Source: Betaproteobacteria bacterium (lineage in GTDB: Bacteria > Pseudomonadota > Gammaproteobacteria > Burkholderiales > Burkholderiaceae_C). From it: a stretch of 64,000 bases of DNA. This document shows positions 37,999-51,351 of this stretch, in pieces; position 1 is the stretch's first letter; each line of letters starts with the position of its first letter. The notes beneath the pieces were generated by a model. That model was given only the letters and a program-made list of their open reading frames with translations, had not been told where the DNA came from and did not search any database. Both the position numbers and the translations under genes were made by a program. The DNA lies in assembly GCA_013289985.1 (NCBI GenBank), contig JABCYW010000001.1, forward strand, positions 1 to 64,000. The letters run 5' to 3'.

Positions 37999-38376
37999 GT
38001 CGACCGCTCCACTGATGAGCAGACTTGCGGGCGAAAGTTGTCAGACTTATGAGCTGCGAGCGGTAAGCTCATGATCCGTAAGTGTTTTTGAAGTCGCCCA
38101 CAGTTTCTGTGGATAACTTTGTGGGAAAGCTGGCAGCAGCGCCGCCAAAGGCTTGATTCACCGCGGGCGGCCCCGGATCGCTCAAATTTGATGCACCGCG
38201 GAAAAATTCAGGTGAATCAACGACTTGGCACGAAACTCCGGGCTTTCCAGGGGGTGCCGGGTTCCCCGGGGAGCTCACGTTATCGCTCTCTGAATATTGG
38301 GGATAAGTCAACACCTGAGCGCTCACTTACCGGACAAATCGCGTACTGCCTGCGTTCGGCGGTTGTAAGTGGTTTC
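37999..38376. promoter_or_regulatory. priA-hemE intergenic region with DnaA-box-like sites and repeats
   Basis: About 375 bp that are visibly richer in A/T than the flanks. TGTGGATAA at 38108-38116 is an exact DnaA 9-mer (reverse of TTATCCACA) and TGGGGATAA at 38298-38306 differs at one base. TTGATTCACC (38153-38162), TTGATGCACC (38188-38197) and the inverted GGTGAATCAA (38211-38220) look like repeated protein-binding sites. ATGAGCT/AGCTCAT (38049-38072) forms a small hairpin next to the priA start. One 85-codon open frame here (38069-38326) lacks protein-like composition and I do not call it. It must contain the priA promoter; hemE, whose stop is at 38377, reads into it. Confidence 0.6.
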
Positions 38377-39465
38377 CTACGCCGCATGCAGGCGGCGCGA
38401 GTAGCCGTGAACCGCCTCCACCAAGGCCGCCACGTGTTCTGGCGGAGTGAATTGGCTGATGCCGTGGCCGAGGTTGAAGATGTGCCCGGCGGTGCTGCCG
38501 TCGGGGTTGCGCGAAGCGCCGAAGCTGTCGAGCGCGGCGCGCGCCTCGGCCTGGATCGCCTCGGGCGGGGCGAACAGCGCCATCGGGTCGAGGTTGCCCT
38601 GCAGCGCGACGCGGTCGCCCACGCGGCGGCGGGCGGCGCCGAGGTCCGTCGTCCAGTCGAGGCCCACCACGTCGGGGCCGATGCCCGCGATTGCCTCCAG
38701 CCACTGGCCGCCGCCCTTGGTGAACACGATGGCGGGGATGCGCTGGCCATCCTTCTCGCGCTGCAGGCCGGCCAGCACGCGCCGCGTGTAGGCCAGCGAG
38801 AACGTGCGGAACGCGGCGTCGGCGAGCACGCCGCCCCAGCTGTCGAACACCATCACGGCCTGCGCGCCGGCGTCGATCTGGGCGTTGAGGTAGGCCGTCA
38901 CCGCGTCGGCGTTGATGGCCAGGATCCGGTGCATCAGGTCGGGCCGCGCGTACATCAGCGTCTTGACCTGGCGGTAGTCGTCGGAGCCGGCGCCCTCGAC
39001 CATGTAGCAGGCCAGCGTCCATGGGCTGCCCGAGAAGCCGATCAGCGGCACGCGGCCGTCCAGCGCCTTGCGGATCGAGCTGACCGCGTCGAAGACGTAG
39101 CGCAGCTTGTCCATGTCGGGCACCGCGAGTCTCGCGACGGCGGCCTCGTCGCGCACCTTCGTCTCGAAACGCGGACCCTCGCCTTCCGCGAACGACAGGC
39201 CCAGGCCCATCGCGTCGGGCACCGTGAGGATGTCCGAGAACAGGATGGCCGCGTCGAGCGGGAAGCGCTCCAGCGGCTGCAGCGTGACCTCGGTGGCGTA
39301 GTCGGTGTTCGTGGCCAGGCCCATGAAGCTGCCGGCGCTGGCGCGCGTGGCCTTGTACTCGGGCAGGTAGCGCCCCGCCTGGCGCATCAGCCAGATGGGC
39401 GTGTAGTCGGTCGGCTGGCGCAGGCAGGCGCGCAGGAAGGTGTCGTTCTTGAGGGCGGGCCACAT
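38377..39465 (-). CDS. hemE: Uroporphyrinogen decarboxylase
   Basis: Converts uroporphyrinogen III to coproporphyrinogen III in haem synthesis. The 362-residue protein carries the signatures [15 protein letters not shown] (residues about 24-38) and [16 protein letters not shown], the catalytic Asp in [13 protein letters not shown], and the C-terminal [15 protein letters not shown]. Start [20 protein letters not shown] fits the family. It shares its strand with PPK2 upstream, 44 bp away. Confidence 0.96.
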   Translation of the reverse strand: MWPALKNDTFLRACLRQPTDYTPIWLMRQAGRYLPEYKATRASAGSFMGLATNTDYATEVTLQPLERFPLDAAILFSDILTVPDAMGLGLSFAEGEGPRFETKVRDEAAVARLAVPDMDKLRYVFDAVSSIRKALDGRVPLIGFSGSPWTLACYMVEGAGSDDYRQVKTLMYARPDLMHRILAINADAVTAYLNAQIDAGAQAVMVFDSWGGVLADAAFRTFSLAYTRRVLAGLQREKDGQRIPAIVFTKGGGQWLEAIAGIGPDVVGLDWTTDLGAARRRVGDRVALQGNLDPMALFAPPEAIQAEARAALDSFGASRNPDGSTAGHIFNLGHGISQFTPPEHVAALVEAVHGYSRRLHAA

Positions 39466-39509
39466 GCGGTGAATTATCCCCGCCCGCCGAGGCACCGCCT
39501 CATGCGGGA

Positions 39510-40298
39510 TCAGATGGGCTTCAACGGGCCGCGGAACTTCTCCTTCAGCGGCTTTCCGGGCAGGGGCGGGATCTCCACCTCCGGCGCGGAGGCCGTGGCC
39601 ACCGGCAGCCGCGACAGCAGGTTGGCGATCAGCTTCAGGCGGCCGGCCTTCTGGTCGTTGAAGTCCACCAGCGTCCACGGAGCGGCCTTGGTGTGCGTGG
39701 CCTCCAGCATGCGATCGCGCGCGCGGCCGTACTCGTCGTACTTGCTGCGCGCCTGCAGGTCCACCGGCGAGAGCTTCCATTGCTTGAGCGGGTCGTCCTG
39801 GCGGTCGGCGAAGCGCTGCTCCTGCTCGGCCTGGTCCACGGTGAGCCAGTACTTGAACAGGCGGATGCCGTCGTCCACCAGCATCTTCTCGAAGACCGGC
39901 GCCGTCTTGAGGAAGGCATCGGTCTGCGCGGGCGTGCAGTAGCCCATGACCGCCTCGACGCCCGCCCGGTTGTACCAGCTGCGATCGAACAGCGTCATCT
40001 CGCCGGCGCTGGGCAGCCACGTGACGTAGCGCTGGAAATACCACTCGCCGGTCTCGCGCGCGGTGGGGATGCCCAATGCCGCGATATGGCACTGGCGCGT
40101 GTTGAGCTTCTCGGAGATGGCCTTGATGGCACCGCCCTTGCCGGCGGTGTCGCGGCCCTCGAACAGCACCACGACGCGCTCGCCGCGCTCCTTGAGCAGG
40201 CGCATGACGCCGTTGAGCTCCACCTGCAGCGGCCGCAGCTGGTCCTCGTAGCCGTGGCCGCCGCCATCGCCCTTGCTGCGCGAATTCTTCTTGGTCAT
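39510..40298 (-). CDS. ppk2: Polyphosphate kinase 2 family protein
   Basis: Transfers phosphate between polyphosphate and nucleotides. The 262-residue single-domain protein has Walker [21 protein letters not shown] (about residues 42-61), the lid/arginine segment [20 protein letters not shown], Walker [18 protein letters not shown] and the PPK2 motif [21 protein letters not shown] Gly/Ser/Lys-rich leader precedes the domain. Whether it uses ADP, GDP or NMPs is not readable; the one-domain form most often makes NDP/NTP from polyphosphate. Confidence 0.94.
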   Translation of the reverse strand: MTKKNSRSKGDGGGHGYEDQLRPLQVELNGVMRLLKERGERVVVLFEGRDTAGKGGAIKAISEKLNTRQCHIAALGIPTARETGEWYFQRYVTWLPSAGEMTLFDRSWYNRAGVEAVMGYCTPAQTDAFLKTAPVFEKMLVDDGIRLFKYWLTVDQAEQEQRFADRQDDPLKQWKLSPVDLQARSKYDEYGRARDRMLEATHTKAAPWTLVDFNDQKAGRLKLIANLLSRLPVATASAPEVEIPPLPGKPLKEKFRGPLKPI

Positions 40299-40347
40299 GC
40301 CCGGATGATGCCCTGGTTCGTGGCGCCCCGGCCGGCAACCCGGGGGC

Positions 40348-41364
40348 TCAGAGGCTCGGCACTGCGGGCAAGGCCGGTGCGGCCGGGATTGCGGGCATCG
40401 CGGGCATGGCCGGCATGGCGGGCAACGCCGGCAGGGCAGGCAGCGCCGGCAGGGCGGGCAACGCCGGGGTGGCGGGCAGTGCGGGCAGCGCGGGCATGGC
40501 CGGCATCGACGGCATGGCCGGCATCGCGGGCATCGCCGGCAACGCGGGCATGGGCGGCAGCGCGGGCAGTGCCGGCAGGCCGTCCATGGCCGGCATGGCC
40601 GGCGTGGCGGGCATCGCGGGCGTGGCGGGCATCGCCGGCATGGCGGGCATCGCCGGCAGCGCCGGCAACGCGGGCATGGCCGGCATCGCGGGCAGCGCGG
40701 GCAACGCCGGCATGTCGGGCAGCGCCGGCATGGCGGGCATCGCCGGCATGGCGGGCATGGCGGGCATCGCGGGCATGTCGGGCATCGCGGGCAGCGCGGG
40801 CGTGCCGGGAATGGCCGGGATGGCCGAATCGACGGCCTTGCGGATGCAGTCGCCGCACGCGCAGGGCACGGCAGGCAGGCCGGTGGGCGTGACGCTGGAG
40901 AACTCGTTGCCGAGATCCTTGGCGGCATTGGCGGTGGCGGCTTCGACCGCGCCGGCGTCGTCGTCGGCAGTCTGGGCGGCCTGCGACTGTGCGGTGGCGA
41001 GATCCTGCTGGGCCTGGGCCAGCTGATCCTGTGCGTCCTGCACGGCCTGGCTGGCCAGCGCCTGGGCCTGCTGCGCCGCGGCGTCGCCCTGGCCCTGTGC
41101 CTGCGCGACGGCCTGCTGGGCCTGGGCTTGCGCCGCCGCTGCCGCCTGCTGCGCCTGCGCCGCCTCCGCCTGGGCCTGGGCGACCGCCTGCTGCGCCAGC
41201 GCGCCGGCCGCGGCTTCGGCCTGCGATTGCAGGTCGGCCGCCTTGGTCGCGGCATCTGCCGCCGGCGCCGCGAGCTGTTGAAGCTGCTGCGCGGCTGCGG
41301 GTGCGGCGCCGGCCAGCGCGTCACCGAGAGGTCCGCCGAGAGCGGGAGGACTGGGCAAGCTCAT
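40348..41364 (-). CDS. MPA-repeat protein: Ala/Gln coiled coil, CxCxxC motif and Pro-Ala tripeptide tail
   Basis: A 338-residue protein of unknown family in three parts. Residues 1-20 are a Pro/Gly leader; 21-150 are an Ala/Gln-rich heptad-like coiled coil (QQAVAQAQAEAAQAQQAAAA and similar). Residues 160-180 contain Cys168, Cys170 and Cys173 (VPCACGDCIRKAV). Residues 183-338 are about 50 near-perfect xPA triplets (MPAMPALPALPA style) to the stop. No signal peptide is apparent. Strand-specific evidence favours this frame: the ATG overlaps the stop of the well-behaved upstream gene (ATGA at 41361-41364). The extended Pro-Ala tail would form a stiff rod. Function unknown. Confidence 0.75.
   Translation of the reverse strand: MSLPSPPALGGPLGDALAGAAPAAAQQLQQLAAPAADAATKAADLQSQAEAAAGALAQQAVAQAQAEAAQAQQAAAAAQAQAQQAVAQAQGQGDAAAQQAQALASQAVQDAQDQLAQAQQDLATAQSQAAQTADDDAGAVEAATANAAKDLGNEFSSVTPTGLPAVPCACGDCIRKAVDSAIPAIPGTPALPAMPDMPAMPAMPAMPAMPAMPALPDMPALPALPAMPAMPALPALPAMPAMPAMPATPAMPATPAMPAMDGLPALPALPPMPALPAMPAMPAMPSMPAMPALPALPATPALPALPALPALPALPAMPAMPAMPAIPAAPALPAVPSL
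40351..40818 (-). repeat. Tandem 9-bp-unit repeat encoding xPA tripeptides
   Basis: About 468 bp of degenerate tandem repeats of 9 bp (and multiples of 9) reading Met/Leu-Pro-Ala on the minus strand; the other strand is G-rich (GGCATGGCCGGCATGGCGGG). Copy number is likely to vary between strains through slippage. Confidence 0.88.
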
Positions 41365-41744
41365 GCGGCGCTCCTGGGGGCTTCGTTGGCGGCGGCGCCG
41401 CCGGACAGGGTGCGGAAGACCAGGCGGCTGAAGTTGGACAGCGCCTTCGCCTTGTCGGGCGCCTTCATGCGCCGGTCGGCGAGGATCTGCGCCACCGCGG
41501 GAATGCGGGTGTCGAACTCCTCGCCCATCAGCCAGGCGGTGTAGACGTAGGTGGCGGCCGAAAACTCGTCGGTCAGGCCGTAGTGCAGCGCCTTCGCGGC
41601 CTGGCGGCGGAACGCACCCACCAGCGCCGCGAAGTCCATCGTCCTGGCCTGGTCCGGATGGTTGCGGCGAATGATGGCGATCAGGCGCGCATCGAACGAG
41701 TCGCGGCCCATCTGGCTCCACTGTTCGCTGGAAATCTGGTTCAT
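41361..41744 (-). CDS. Small alpha-helical protein upstream of the MPA-repeat gene
   Basis: A 127-residue soluble protein: SSEQWSQMGRDSFDARLIAI, then RRNHPDQARTMDFAALVGAF, KALHYGLTDEFSAATYVYTA, WLMGEEFDTRIPAVAQIL and a short Ala-rich tail. Predicted almost all helical. It resembles, from memory of pattern only, small helical proteins found beside type VI secretion or PAAR/Rhs effector genes; I cannot confirm that. GGAG six bases before the ATG at 41744 decides the start over an ATG four codons earlier. Its stop overlaps the repeat-protein start, so the two are one operon. Confidence 0.75.
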   Translation of the reverse strand: MNQISSEQWSQMGRDSFDARLIAIIRRNHPDQARTMDFAALVGAFRRQAAKALHYGLTDEFSAATYVYTAWLMGEEFDTRIPAVAQILADRRMKAPDKAKALSNFSRLVFRTLSGGAAANEAPRSAA

Positions 41745-41864
41745 CGAGGTCTCCACCGCGCCTGCTCGGCTGGTCTCGACTCATTGTGTCGTGCGGGATC
41801 TTCGGCGCCAATCCCTGTTTCTTGGGTGGTGGCCGACCGCGCGAAAGGGGAGTCCCCGGACGTG

Positions 41865-41896
41865 AAAAAGCCCGCGCACGTTGCCGTGGGCGGGCT
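41865..41896 (-). terminator. Rho-independent terminator of the atp operon
   Basis: AGCCCGCGCACG pairs with CGTGGGCGGGCT (one mismatch, TTGC loop); on the minus strand the stem is followed by CTTTTT. It starts 25 bp after the atpC stop. Confidence 0.92.
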
Positions 41897-41921
41897 CCTG
41901 GTGCAGCCTTGCTGCGCTGCG

Positions 41922-42347
41922 TCAGTGACCGGTGTGTCCGCGGAAGCGACGGATGGCGGACAGCTGAGCGGCCAGCACGGCCAGTTCGCTCTGCGCCTTG
42001 GCGACGTCGAAGTCGCCCTTGGCGTTGGTCAGTGCGGCCTCGGCAGCCTTCTTGGCTTCGGTGGCCTTGGCCTCGTCCAGGTCCTTGCCGCGAATCGCGG
42101 TGTCGGCCAGGACGGTGACGCGATCGGGCTGCACCTCGAGGATGCCGCCGGCGACGAAGACGAACTCCTCGCCGCCGTCGGACGCGCGCTTGATGCGCAC
42201 TGCGCCCGGCTTGATGCGCGTGATCAGCGGCGTGTGGCGCGGCATGATGCCGAGCTCGCCGTTCTCGCCCGGCAGCGCGACGAAGCTCGCCTCGCCCGAG
42301 AAGATCTGCTCTTCGGCGGAGACGACGTCGACGTGAATGGTTGCCAT
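41922..42347 (-). CDS. atpC: ATP synthase F1 subunit epsilon
   Basis: A 141-residue subunit of the central stalk that couples and inhibits the F1 motor. The N-terminal beta sandwich ([40 protein letters not shown]) and C-terminal two-helix region ([20 protein letters not shown]) are complete. Last gene of the operon, followed by the terminator. Confidence 0.97.
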   Translation of the reverse strand: MATIHVDVVSAEEQIFSGEASFVALPGENGELGIMPRHTPLITRIKPGAVRIKRASDGGEEFVFVAGGILEVQPDRVTVLADTAIRGKDLDEAKATEAKKAAEAALTNAKGDFDVAKAQSELAVLAAQLSAIRRFRGHTGH

Positions 42348-42420
42348 GTGAGTTCCAGTTCGATGGAGGAGAAGGTGTGCAGGGCGGCGGCCGCCGCTCT
42401 TTCAGGGCGGCCGGGGCGCC

Positions 42421-44747
<2,327 letters not shown>

Positions 44748-44784
44748 GACGGTGCTCCTTGGAAGAGTGTCGTGGTGGGGAGGA

Positions 44785-46395
<1,611 letters not shown>

Positions 46396-46470
46396 GACTT
46401 AGCTCCCAAAGGTGAGGCCGCGAGGCCGCCTGGGTTGAAGAGACGATTGCAGTTCGAGCGGTCCGGCTCT

Positions 46471-47016
46471 CTAGTGGGTCAGCGCGACGCGCATCTGCTC
46501 GAGGCGGGCGACGATGGAGGTGTCGAGCACCTCGTCGCCCACCGTCACGCGCACGCCACCGATCAGCGACGGGTCGACCGTGACCGACGTGTTGAGCTGG
46601 CGGCCGAAGCGCTTCTCGAGCACCTTGGCCAGCGCGGCCTGCTGCGGGGCGTCGAGCGGGAAGGCGCTGACGACGTGCGCATCGGCGACGCCGCCGCGGT
46701 CGTTGACCAGCGAGCGGAACTGCGACGCGATCTCGGGCAGCACGGCCAGGCGGCCGTTGTCGATGACGGCGTTCAGCAGGTTCAGCAGCTTGGGACTGAG
46801 CTCGCCGGATTGGCCAGAGCGGGCGATGCCGGAGACCAGGGTGAAGACCTGCTCGTCGCTGACCTTGGGGTCGGCGGCGAACTGGCGCAGGCCGGCGTCA
46901 CCGGCGATGCCGGCGAGCACGTCCAGCTGGGCCACGAGCTGCGCGCCGTCGGCGGCAGTACTCGACTGGAACAGCGCCGCGGCATACGGCCGCGCGATGG
47001 TGGAGGGCTCGGCCAT
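46471..47016 (-). CDS. atpH: ATP synthase F1 subunit delta
   Basis: The stator subunit joining F1 to the b dimer, 181 residues: STIARPYAAALFQSS at the N-terminal helical domain and the C-terminal SVTVDPSLIGGVRVTVGDEV are diagnostic. Four bases separate it from atpF. Confidence 0.96.
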   Translation of the reverse strand: MAEPSTIARPYAAALFQSSTAADGAQLVAQLDVLAGIAGDAGLRQFAADPKVSDEQVFTLVSGIARSGQSGELSPKLLNLLNAVIDNGRLAVLPEIASQFRSLVNDRGGVADAHVVSAFPLDAPQQAALAKVLEKRFGRQLNTSVTVDPSLIGGVRVTVGDEVLDTSIVARLEQMRVALTH

Positions 47017-47020
47017 GGTC

Positions 47021-47491
47021 TTACAGCTCGGTCTGCAGGCGGTTCAGCAGCTCGGCGTGCACGGCCGGGCTCACTTCGCGGCGCAGGATCTGCTCGGCAC
47101 CCTTGACGGCAAGCGCGGCGACCTGGTCGCGCAGCGCGTCACGCGCCTTGGCCGATTCCTGCTGCGCCTCGGCTTGCGCCTGGGCAACGATCTTCGCGGC
47201 TTCGTCGGAGGCCTTGGACTTGGCTTCCTCGACGATCTGCAGCGCGAGACGCTCGGCGGCCGCCAGACGCTGGGCCGCGTCGTTGCGGGCCGCGCCGAGT
47301 TCGGCCTCGATGCGCTTGTTGGCGCTGGCCAGCTCGCTACGGGCCTTGTCCGCGGCCGACAGGCCTTCGGCGACCTTGCGGGCGCGCTCGTCCAGGGCGG
47401 CCGTGATGGGCGGCCAGATGTACTTCATCGTGAACCCGACCAAGATCAGGAACACGATCATCTGGATGATCAGGGTTGCGGTGATGCTCAC
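47021..47491 (-). CDS. atpF: ATP synthase F0 subunit b
   Basis: The peripheral stalk, 156 residues: one membrane helix (ATLIIQMIVFLILVGFTMKY) followed by WPPITAALDERARKVAEGL and a long charged dimerisation helix. Complete. Confidence 0.97.
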   Translation of the reverse strand: MSITATLIIQMIVFLILVGFTMKYIWPPITAALDERARKVAEGLSAADKARSELASANKRIEAELGAARNDAAQRLAAAERLALQIVEEAKSKASDEAAKIVAQAQAEAQQESAKARDALRDQVAALAVKGAEQILRREVSPAVHAELLNRLQTEL

Positions 47492-47581
47492 GTTATTGCC
47501 TCGAAAGCCGTTGTCGGAGGGCGGCGCGCCGGCTCCCCTTCAGGGAATCCGGTCGCGCCGACGACTTCAGTGCAGGGCGAA

Positions 47582-48797
<1,216 letters not shown>

Positions 48798-48826
48798 GTG
48801 GTGTCCGTAGCTTCCCGATCAGATCT

Positions 48827-49342
48827 TCAACGCGAGCGCCACGCGAGCGCCACCCAATACACAGTCAAGCACCCAGCCAGCGCGACCAGCAGTGCCGGCC
48901 ACACCACCGGGTGCAGCACTCGCGCGGCGCTGACGAGCATCGCCACCGAGCAGACAATCTTCGCCGATTCCCAACCCAGCAGGGCCAGCGCCGTGGCCAT
49001 CGGCGACTTGCTGTCCGCCATCCGCGTCGCGCCGCGCGCCATCAGGGCACCCGGAACGATGGCGGTGGCGGCGCCGTACAACGCCGACCACAACGCAGGC
49101 AACCCGAACATCAGGCCGACCAGCAGCGAGATGACCGCGCCGGCCTCGGCCTGCACCAACACCACCCGCCACGGAGACGGCGCGCTGCGCTGATCGCGAA
49201 ACGCCTCGGCTTCCGTTGCCGACAAGCGGCGCGGCAGCGGATCCTCGTCGTCCCAGTTCGCAGCGTTGAGCACCGGCTTGCCGGCGACGTCGCCAGGTTG
49301 CTGGGGCTTTTCTTGCTGCGGCACGGAACTCGGAGGACTCAT
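48827..49342 (-). CDS. atpI: ATP synthase subunit I (AtpI)
   Basis: The first gene of the atp operon. A 171-residue protein with a long soluble N-terminal extension rich in Pro, Gln and Asp (about 65 residues), then four membrane helices (AEAGAVISLLVGLMFGLPAL; WSALYGAATAIVPGALMA; and two more). AtpI family members help assemble the c ring. An upstream GTG at 49369 would add nine residues; neither start has a clear Shine-Dalgarno. Confidence 0.82.
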   Translation of the reverse strand: MSPPSSVPQQEKPQQPGDVAGKPVLNAANWDDEDPLPRRLSATEAEAFRDQRSAPSPWRVVLVQAEAGAVISLLVGLMFGLPALWSALYGAATAIVPGALMARGATRMADSKSPMATALALLGWESAKIVCSVAMLVSAARVLHPVVWPALLVALAGCLTVYWVALAWRSR

Positions 49343-49453
49343 GGGTGTCGGAAGGGAAGAAGCGTTCACTCGGTCTTGCTTGAACGCCGCTCCCGTCGTG
49401 AGGCCCAGCGGTTACCGGACAAGTTGCCTCCGATTGCCCGGAGAAAACCTGCT

Positions 49454-49466
49454 TTAGTTGAACTAA
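49454..49466. promoter_or_regulatory. Palindrome in the atp operon upstream region
   Basis: TTAGTT-G-AACTAA, a perfect 13-bp palindrome about 110 bp before the atpI start in an otherwise A/T-richer patch (49440-49490). Its position suits an operator or part of the operon promoter, but no standard -35/-10 pair is convincing. Confidence 0.35.
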
Positions 49467-49596
49467 GCCTGTCGATTCTAACCCGAAAGGGTGCGCCGAT
49501 GCCACCCCGGTGCACTACGCACCTCAACCGCTCCCGCCCCGGGCCGACCGCGGGGAAAGCACGGGAAACTGTCGCGACACTGACTCGCGCGGTCGC

Positions 49597-50328
49597 TCAG
49601 TCCGCCCAGCGAACCAGCGCCCAGACGGCTCCGCAGGCGGCCACCCAGATCGCCAACGCAAGCAGTCGACGGCCCGGGCCGTCGCGGCTCGCGGGCGTGG
49701 CCGCGGGCAACGGCTTGTCGCCGCTCCACATGGCCCGCAGCAGGGGAGCGCGCAGCCGCCACGTGTACCAGGCGATGGCCAGCAAGTGCAACGCGACCAG
49801 CGCCAGGATCAGGTCGGCGCCCCAACCCGCGTGCCACGCGCTGGCACGCTTCGCGAGGCGGCCGGCCACGTGCGCGTTGAGCGGTCCGGTGGTGGCCACG
49901 TCGTCGTCGGCCACCAGGCCCGTGGCCGCCTGCAGCGACAGCAGCAGCAGGAAGGCCCACACCGACAGCGAGCCGAGCGCGCCATGGCCGATGCCGTCCT
50001 CGACGCTCGCCCGCCCGCGCAGCGCCCGCGCGAGACGGGCGGGCGTGGGCAGCAACGCCGCCAGGCGCGACCAGCGGCCGCCGCCGATGCCCCAGGCCCA
50101 GCGGAACAGCATCAAGGCCATCACGGCCTCGCCGCAGCGCAGGTGCCAGGCCATCCAGTCGCCGCCCAGCTTCGCGGTGACGATGGCCGCCGTCACGCCC
50201 ACGGCGAGCGCCGCATGGAACACGCGCGTGGGCAGGTCCCAGATCCGGACGGGAACGGTATCGGTCAAGGGGCTGAGGCGTGCGGCGTGGACAAGCCGGC
50301 GACGATACCCCAGCGCCGAATCCGGCAT
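49597..50328 (-). CDS. Cytochrome b561-like membrane protein
   Basis: A 243-residue di-haem b-type cytochrome of the Ni/Fe-hydrogenase/b561 fold. Helix I carries WDLPTRVFHAALAVGVTAAI; candidate haem-ligand histidines also occur in DWMAWHLRCGEAVM, GPLNAHVAGRLAKR/ASAWHAGWG and LVALHLLAIAWYTW. The ATG at 50328 has GGAG eight bases before it; a TTG at 50268 would give the shorter N-terminus usual for the family. Divergent from a cytochrome c' gene, its likely redox partner. Confidence 0.87.
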   Translation of the reverse strand: MPDSALGYRRRLVHAARLSPLTDTVPVRIWDLPTRVFHAALAVGVTAAIVTAKLGGDWMAWHLRCGEAVMALMLFRWAWGIGGGRWSRLAALLPTPARLARALRGRASVEDGIGHGALGSLSVWAFLLLLSLQAATGLVADDDVATTGPLNAHVAGRLAKRASAWHAGWGADLILALVALHLLAIAWYTWRLRAPLLRAMWSGDKPLPAATPASRDGPGRRLLALAIWVAACGAVWALVRWAD

Positions 50329-50405
50329 CGCGCCAACTCCGTACACTCCGCACACCCACTCGGGCGACCTCCTCGCTCGAACACGCATTCCACGAAAGAA
50401 CATCG

Positions 50406-50855
50406 ATGAAGACCTGGTCGCTTGCCGCCGCCGCCTTGTTGGCCTGTGGCCCCGCCGCCGCGCAATTCAAGAGCCCCGACGATGCGGTCGAGTACCGCCA
50501 GGGCGCGCTGGCCGTGATGGGCCACCACTTCGGCCGCATCGGCGCGATGGCCAGCGGCAAGGCGCCGTTCGACGCGAAGGCCGCGCAGGCCGACGCCGAC
50601 CTGGTGCTGACGCTGTCGCGCCTGCCCTGGTCCGCGTTCGTCGAAGGCAGCGACAAGGGCGACACCAGCGCGAAGCCCGAGGTCTGGTCGCAGCCCGACA
50701 AGTTCAAGGCGGCATCGGCGAAGTTCCAGGACGCGGTGGTCAAGCTGTCCGCCACCGCCGCGAAGGCCACCAGGGCCGACGACCTGAAGGCCGCGTTCGG
50801 CGCCACCGCCGACACCTGCAAGTCGTGCCACGACGACTTCCGCAAGAAGCATTGA
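50406..50855 (+). CDS. Cytochrome c'
   Basis: A 149-residue periplasmic protein: signal peptide MKTWSLAAAALLACGPAAAQ, a four-helix bundle (SPDDAVEYRQGALAVMGHHF; FKAASAKFQDAVVKLSATAA) and a C-terminal haem site CKSCHDDFRKKH, the cytochrome c' arrangement. Family members bind NO or transfer electrons. Paired with the divergent cytochrome b gene. Confidence 0.93.
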   Translation: MKTWSLAAAALLACGPAAAQFKSPDDAVEYRQGALAVMGHHFGRIGAMASGKAPFDAKAAQADADLVLTLSRLPWSAFVEGSDKGDTSAKPEVWSQPDKFKAASAKFQDAVVKLSATAAKATRADDLKAAFGATADTCKSCHDDFRKKH

Positions 50856-50870
50856 ACTAGACTTCGCTCC

Positions 50871-51245
50871 GTGCACGCGCTGACCTTCCTGCGACCGACC
50901 GCCGCCCTGAGACGCCTGGGCGTCCGACTGGCGTTCGTCGCGGTGCTGGCCGCGGCGCTGATGCCGTCGTTCTCGCGCTGGGCGCAACCCGCCGGGCTCG
51001 CGGGCTGGGCGGCCATCTGCCAGTCCTCGCCATCGGACACGACGCAGGGCGATGCGCGAGCCCACGACGACGCCTGCGCGTACTGCACGCTCGCCCACAC
51101 CACGCCGGTGCTGCCCGGCGCCGCGCAGGCGGTCGTCGCCGCCATCGATTTCGCGCCGCCGGCGCCGCTCGCGCCCGCCCCCGTGCGCACGGGCGTGCCG
51201 CAGGCGCGCGCCCCGAGCGCCCGCGCGCCCCCGTCCCTGGTCTGA
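50871..51245 (+). CDS. DUF2946-family protein
   Basis: A 124-residue protein from a GTG start 15 bp after the cytochrome c' stop. An N-terminal hydrophobic segment (LGVRLAFVAVLAAALMPSFS) acts as signal or anchor. The DUF2946 Cys pair is in DDACAYCTLAH; the C-terminus is Pro/Ala-rich. DUF2946 genes often neighbour copper or TonB-linked transport genes, which hints at metal handling, but nothing here proves it. Confidence 0.82.
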   Translation: MHALTFLRPTAALRRLGVRLAFVAVLAAALMPSFSRWAQPAGLAGWAAICQSSPSDTTQGDARAHDDACAYCTLAHTTPVLPGAAQAVVAAIDFAPPAPLAPAPVRTGVPQARAPSARAPPSLV

Positions 51246-51351
51246 GGCTCTCGCCGCCGGCGCGTGGATTGCCCCAGGGCGGTCCGCGCCGTCGATCACC
51301 AGACCCTGTGACGCCGCACGACGCGGCGGCACGACCCCGGACGACTCCACC

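Noticed and set aside
38069-38326. 85-codon minus-strand open frame between priA and hemE
   Set aside because: No family features, no ribosome-binding site, and it covers DnaA-box-like sites and repeats; more likely regulatory DNA.
37999-38376. Chromosomal replication origin
   Set aside because: Only two DnaA-like boxes, no AT-rich unwinding element of usual size, and no dnaA, dnaN, gidA or parAB genes nearby.
40351-40818. CRISPR-like array
   Set aside because: The repeat unit is 9 bp with no spacers and stays in frame; it is coding tandem repeat.
40406-41026. Plus-strand frame coding Gly-Met-Ala/Gly-Ile-Ala repeats resembling a PE-PGRS or collagen-like protein
   Set aside because: It is the complement of the Pro-Ala repeat; the minus-strand frame has the ATGA junction with a normal gene and a longer non-repetitive N-terminal part.
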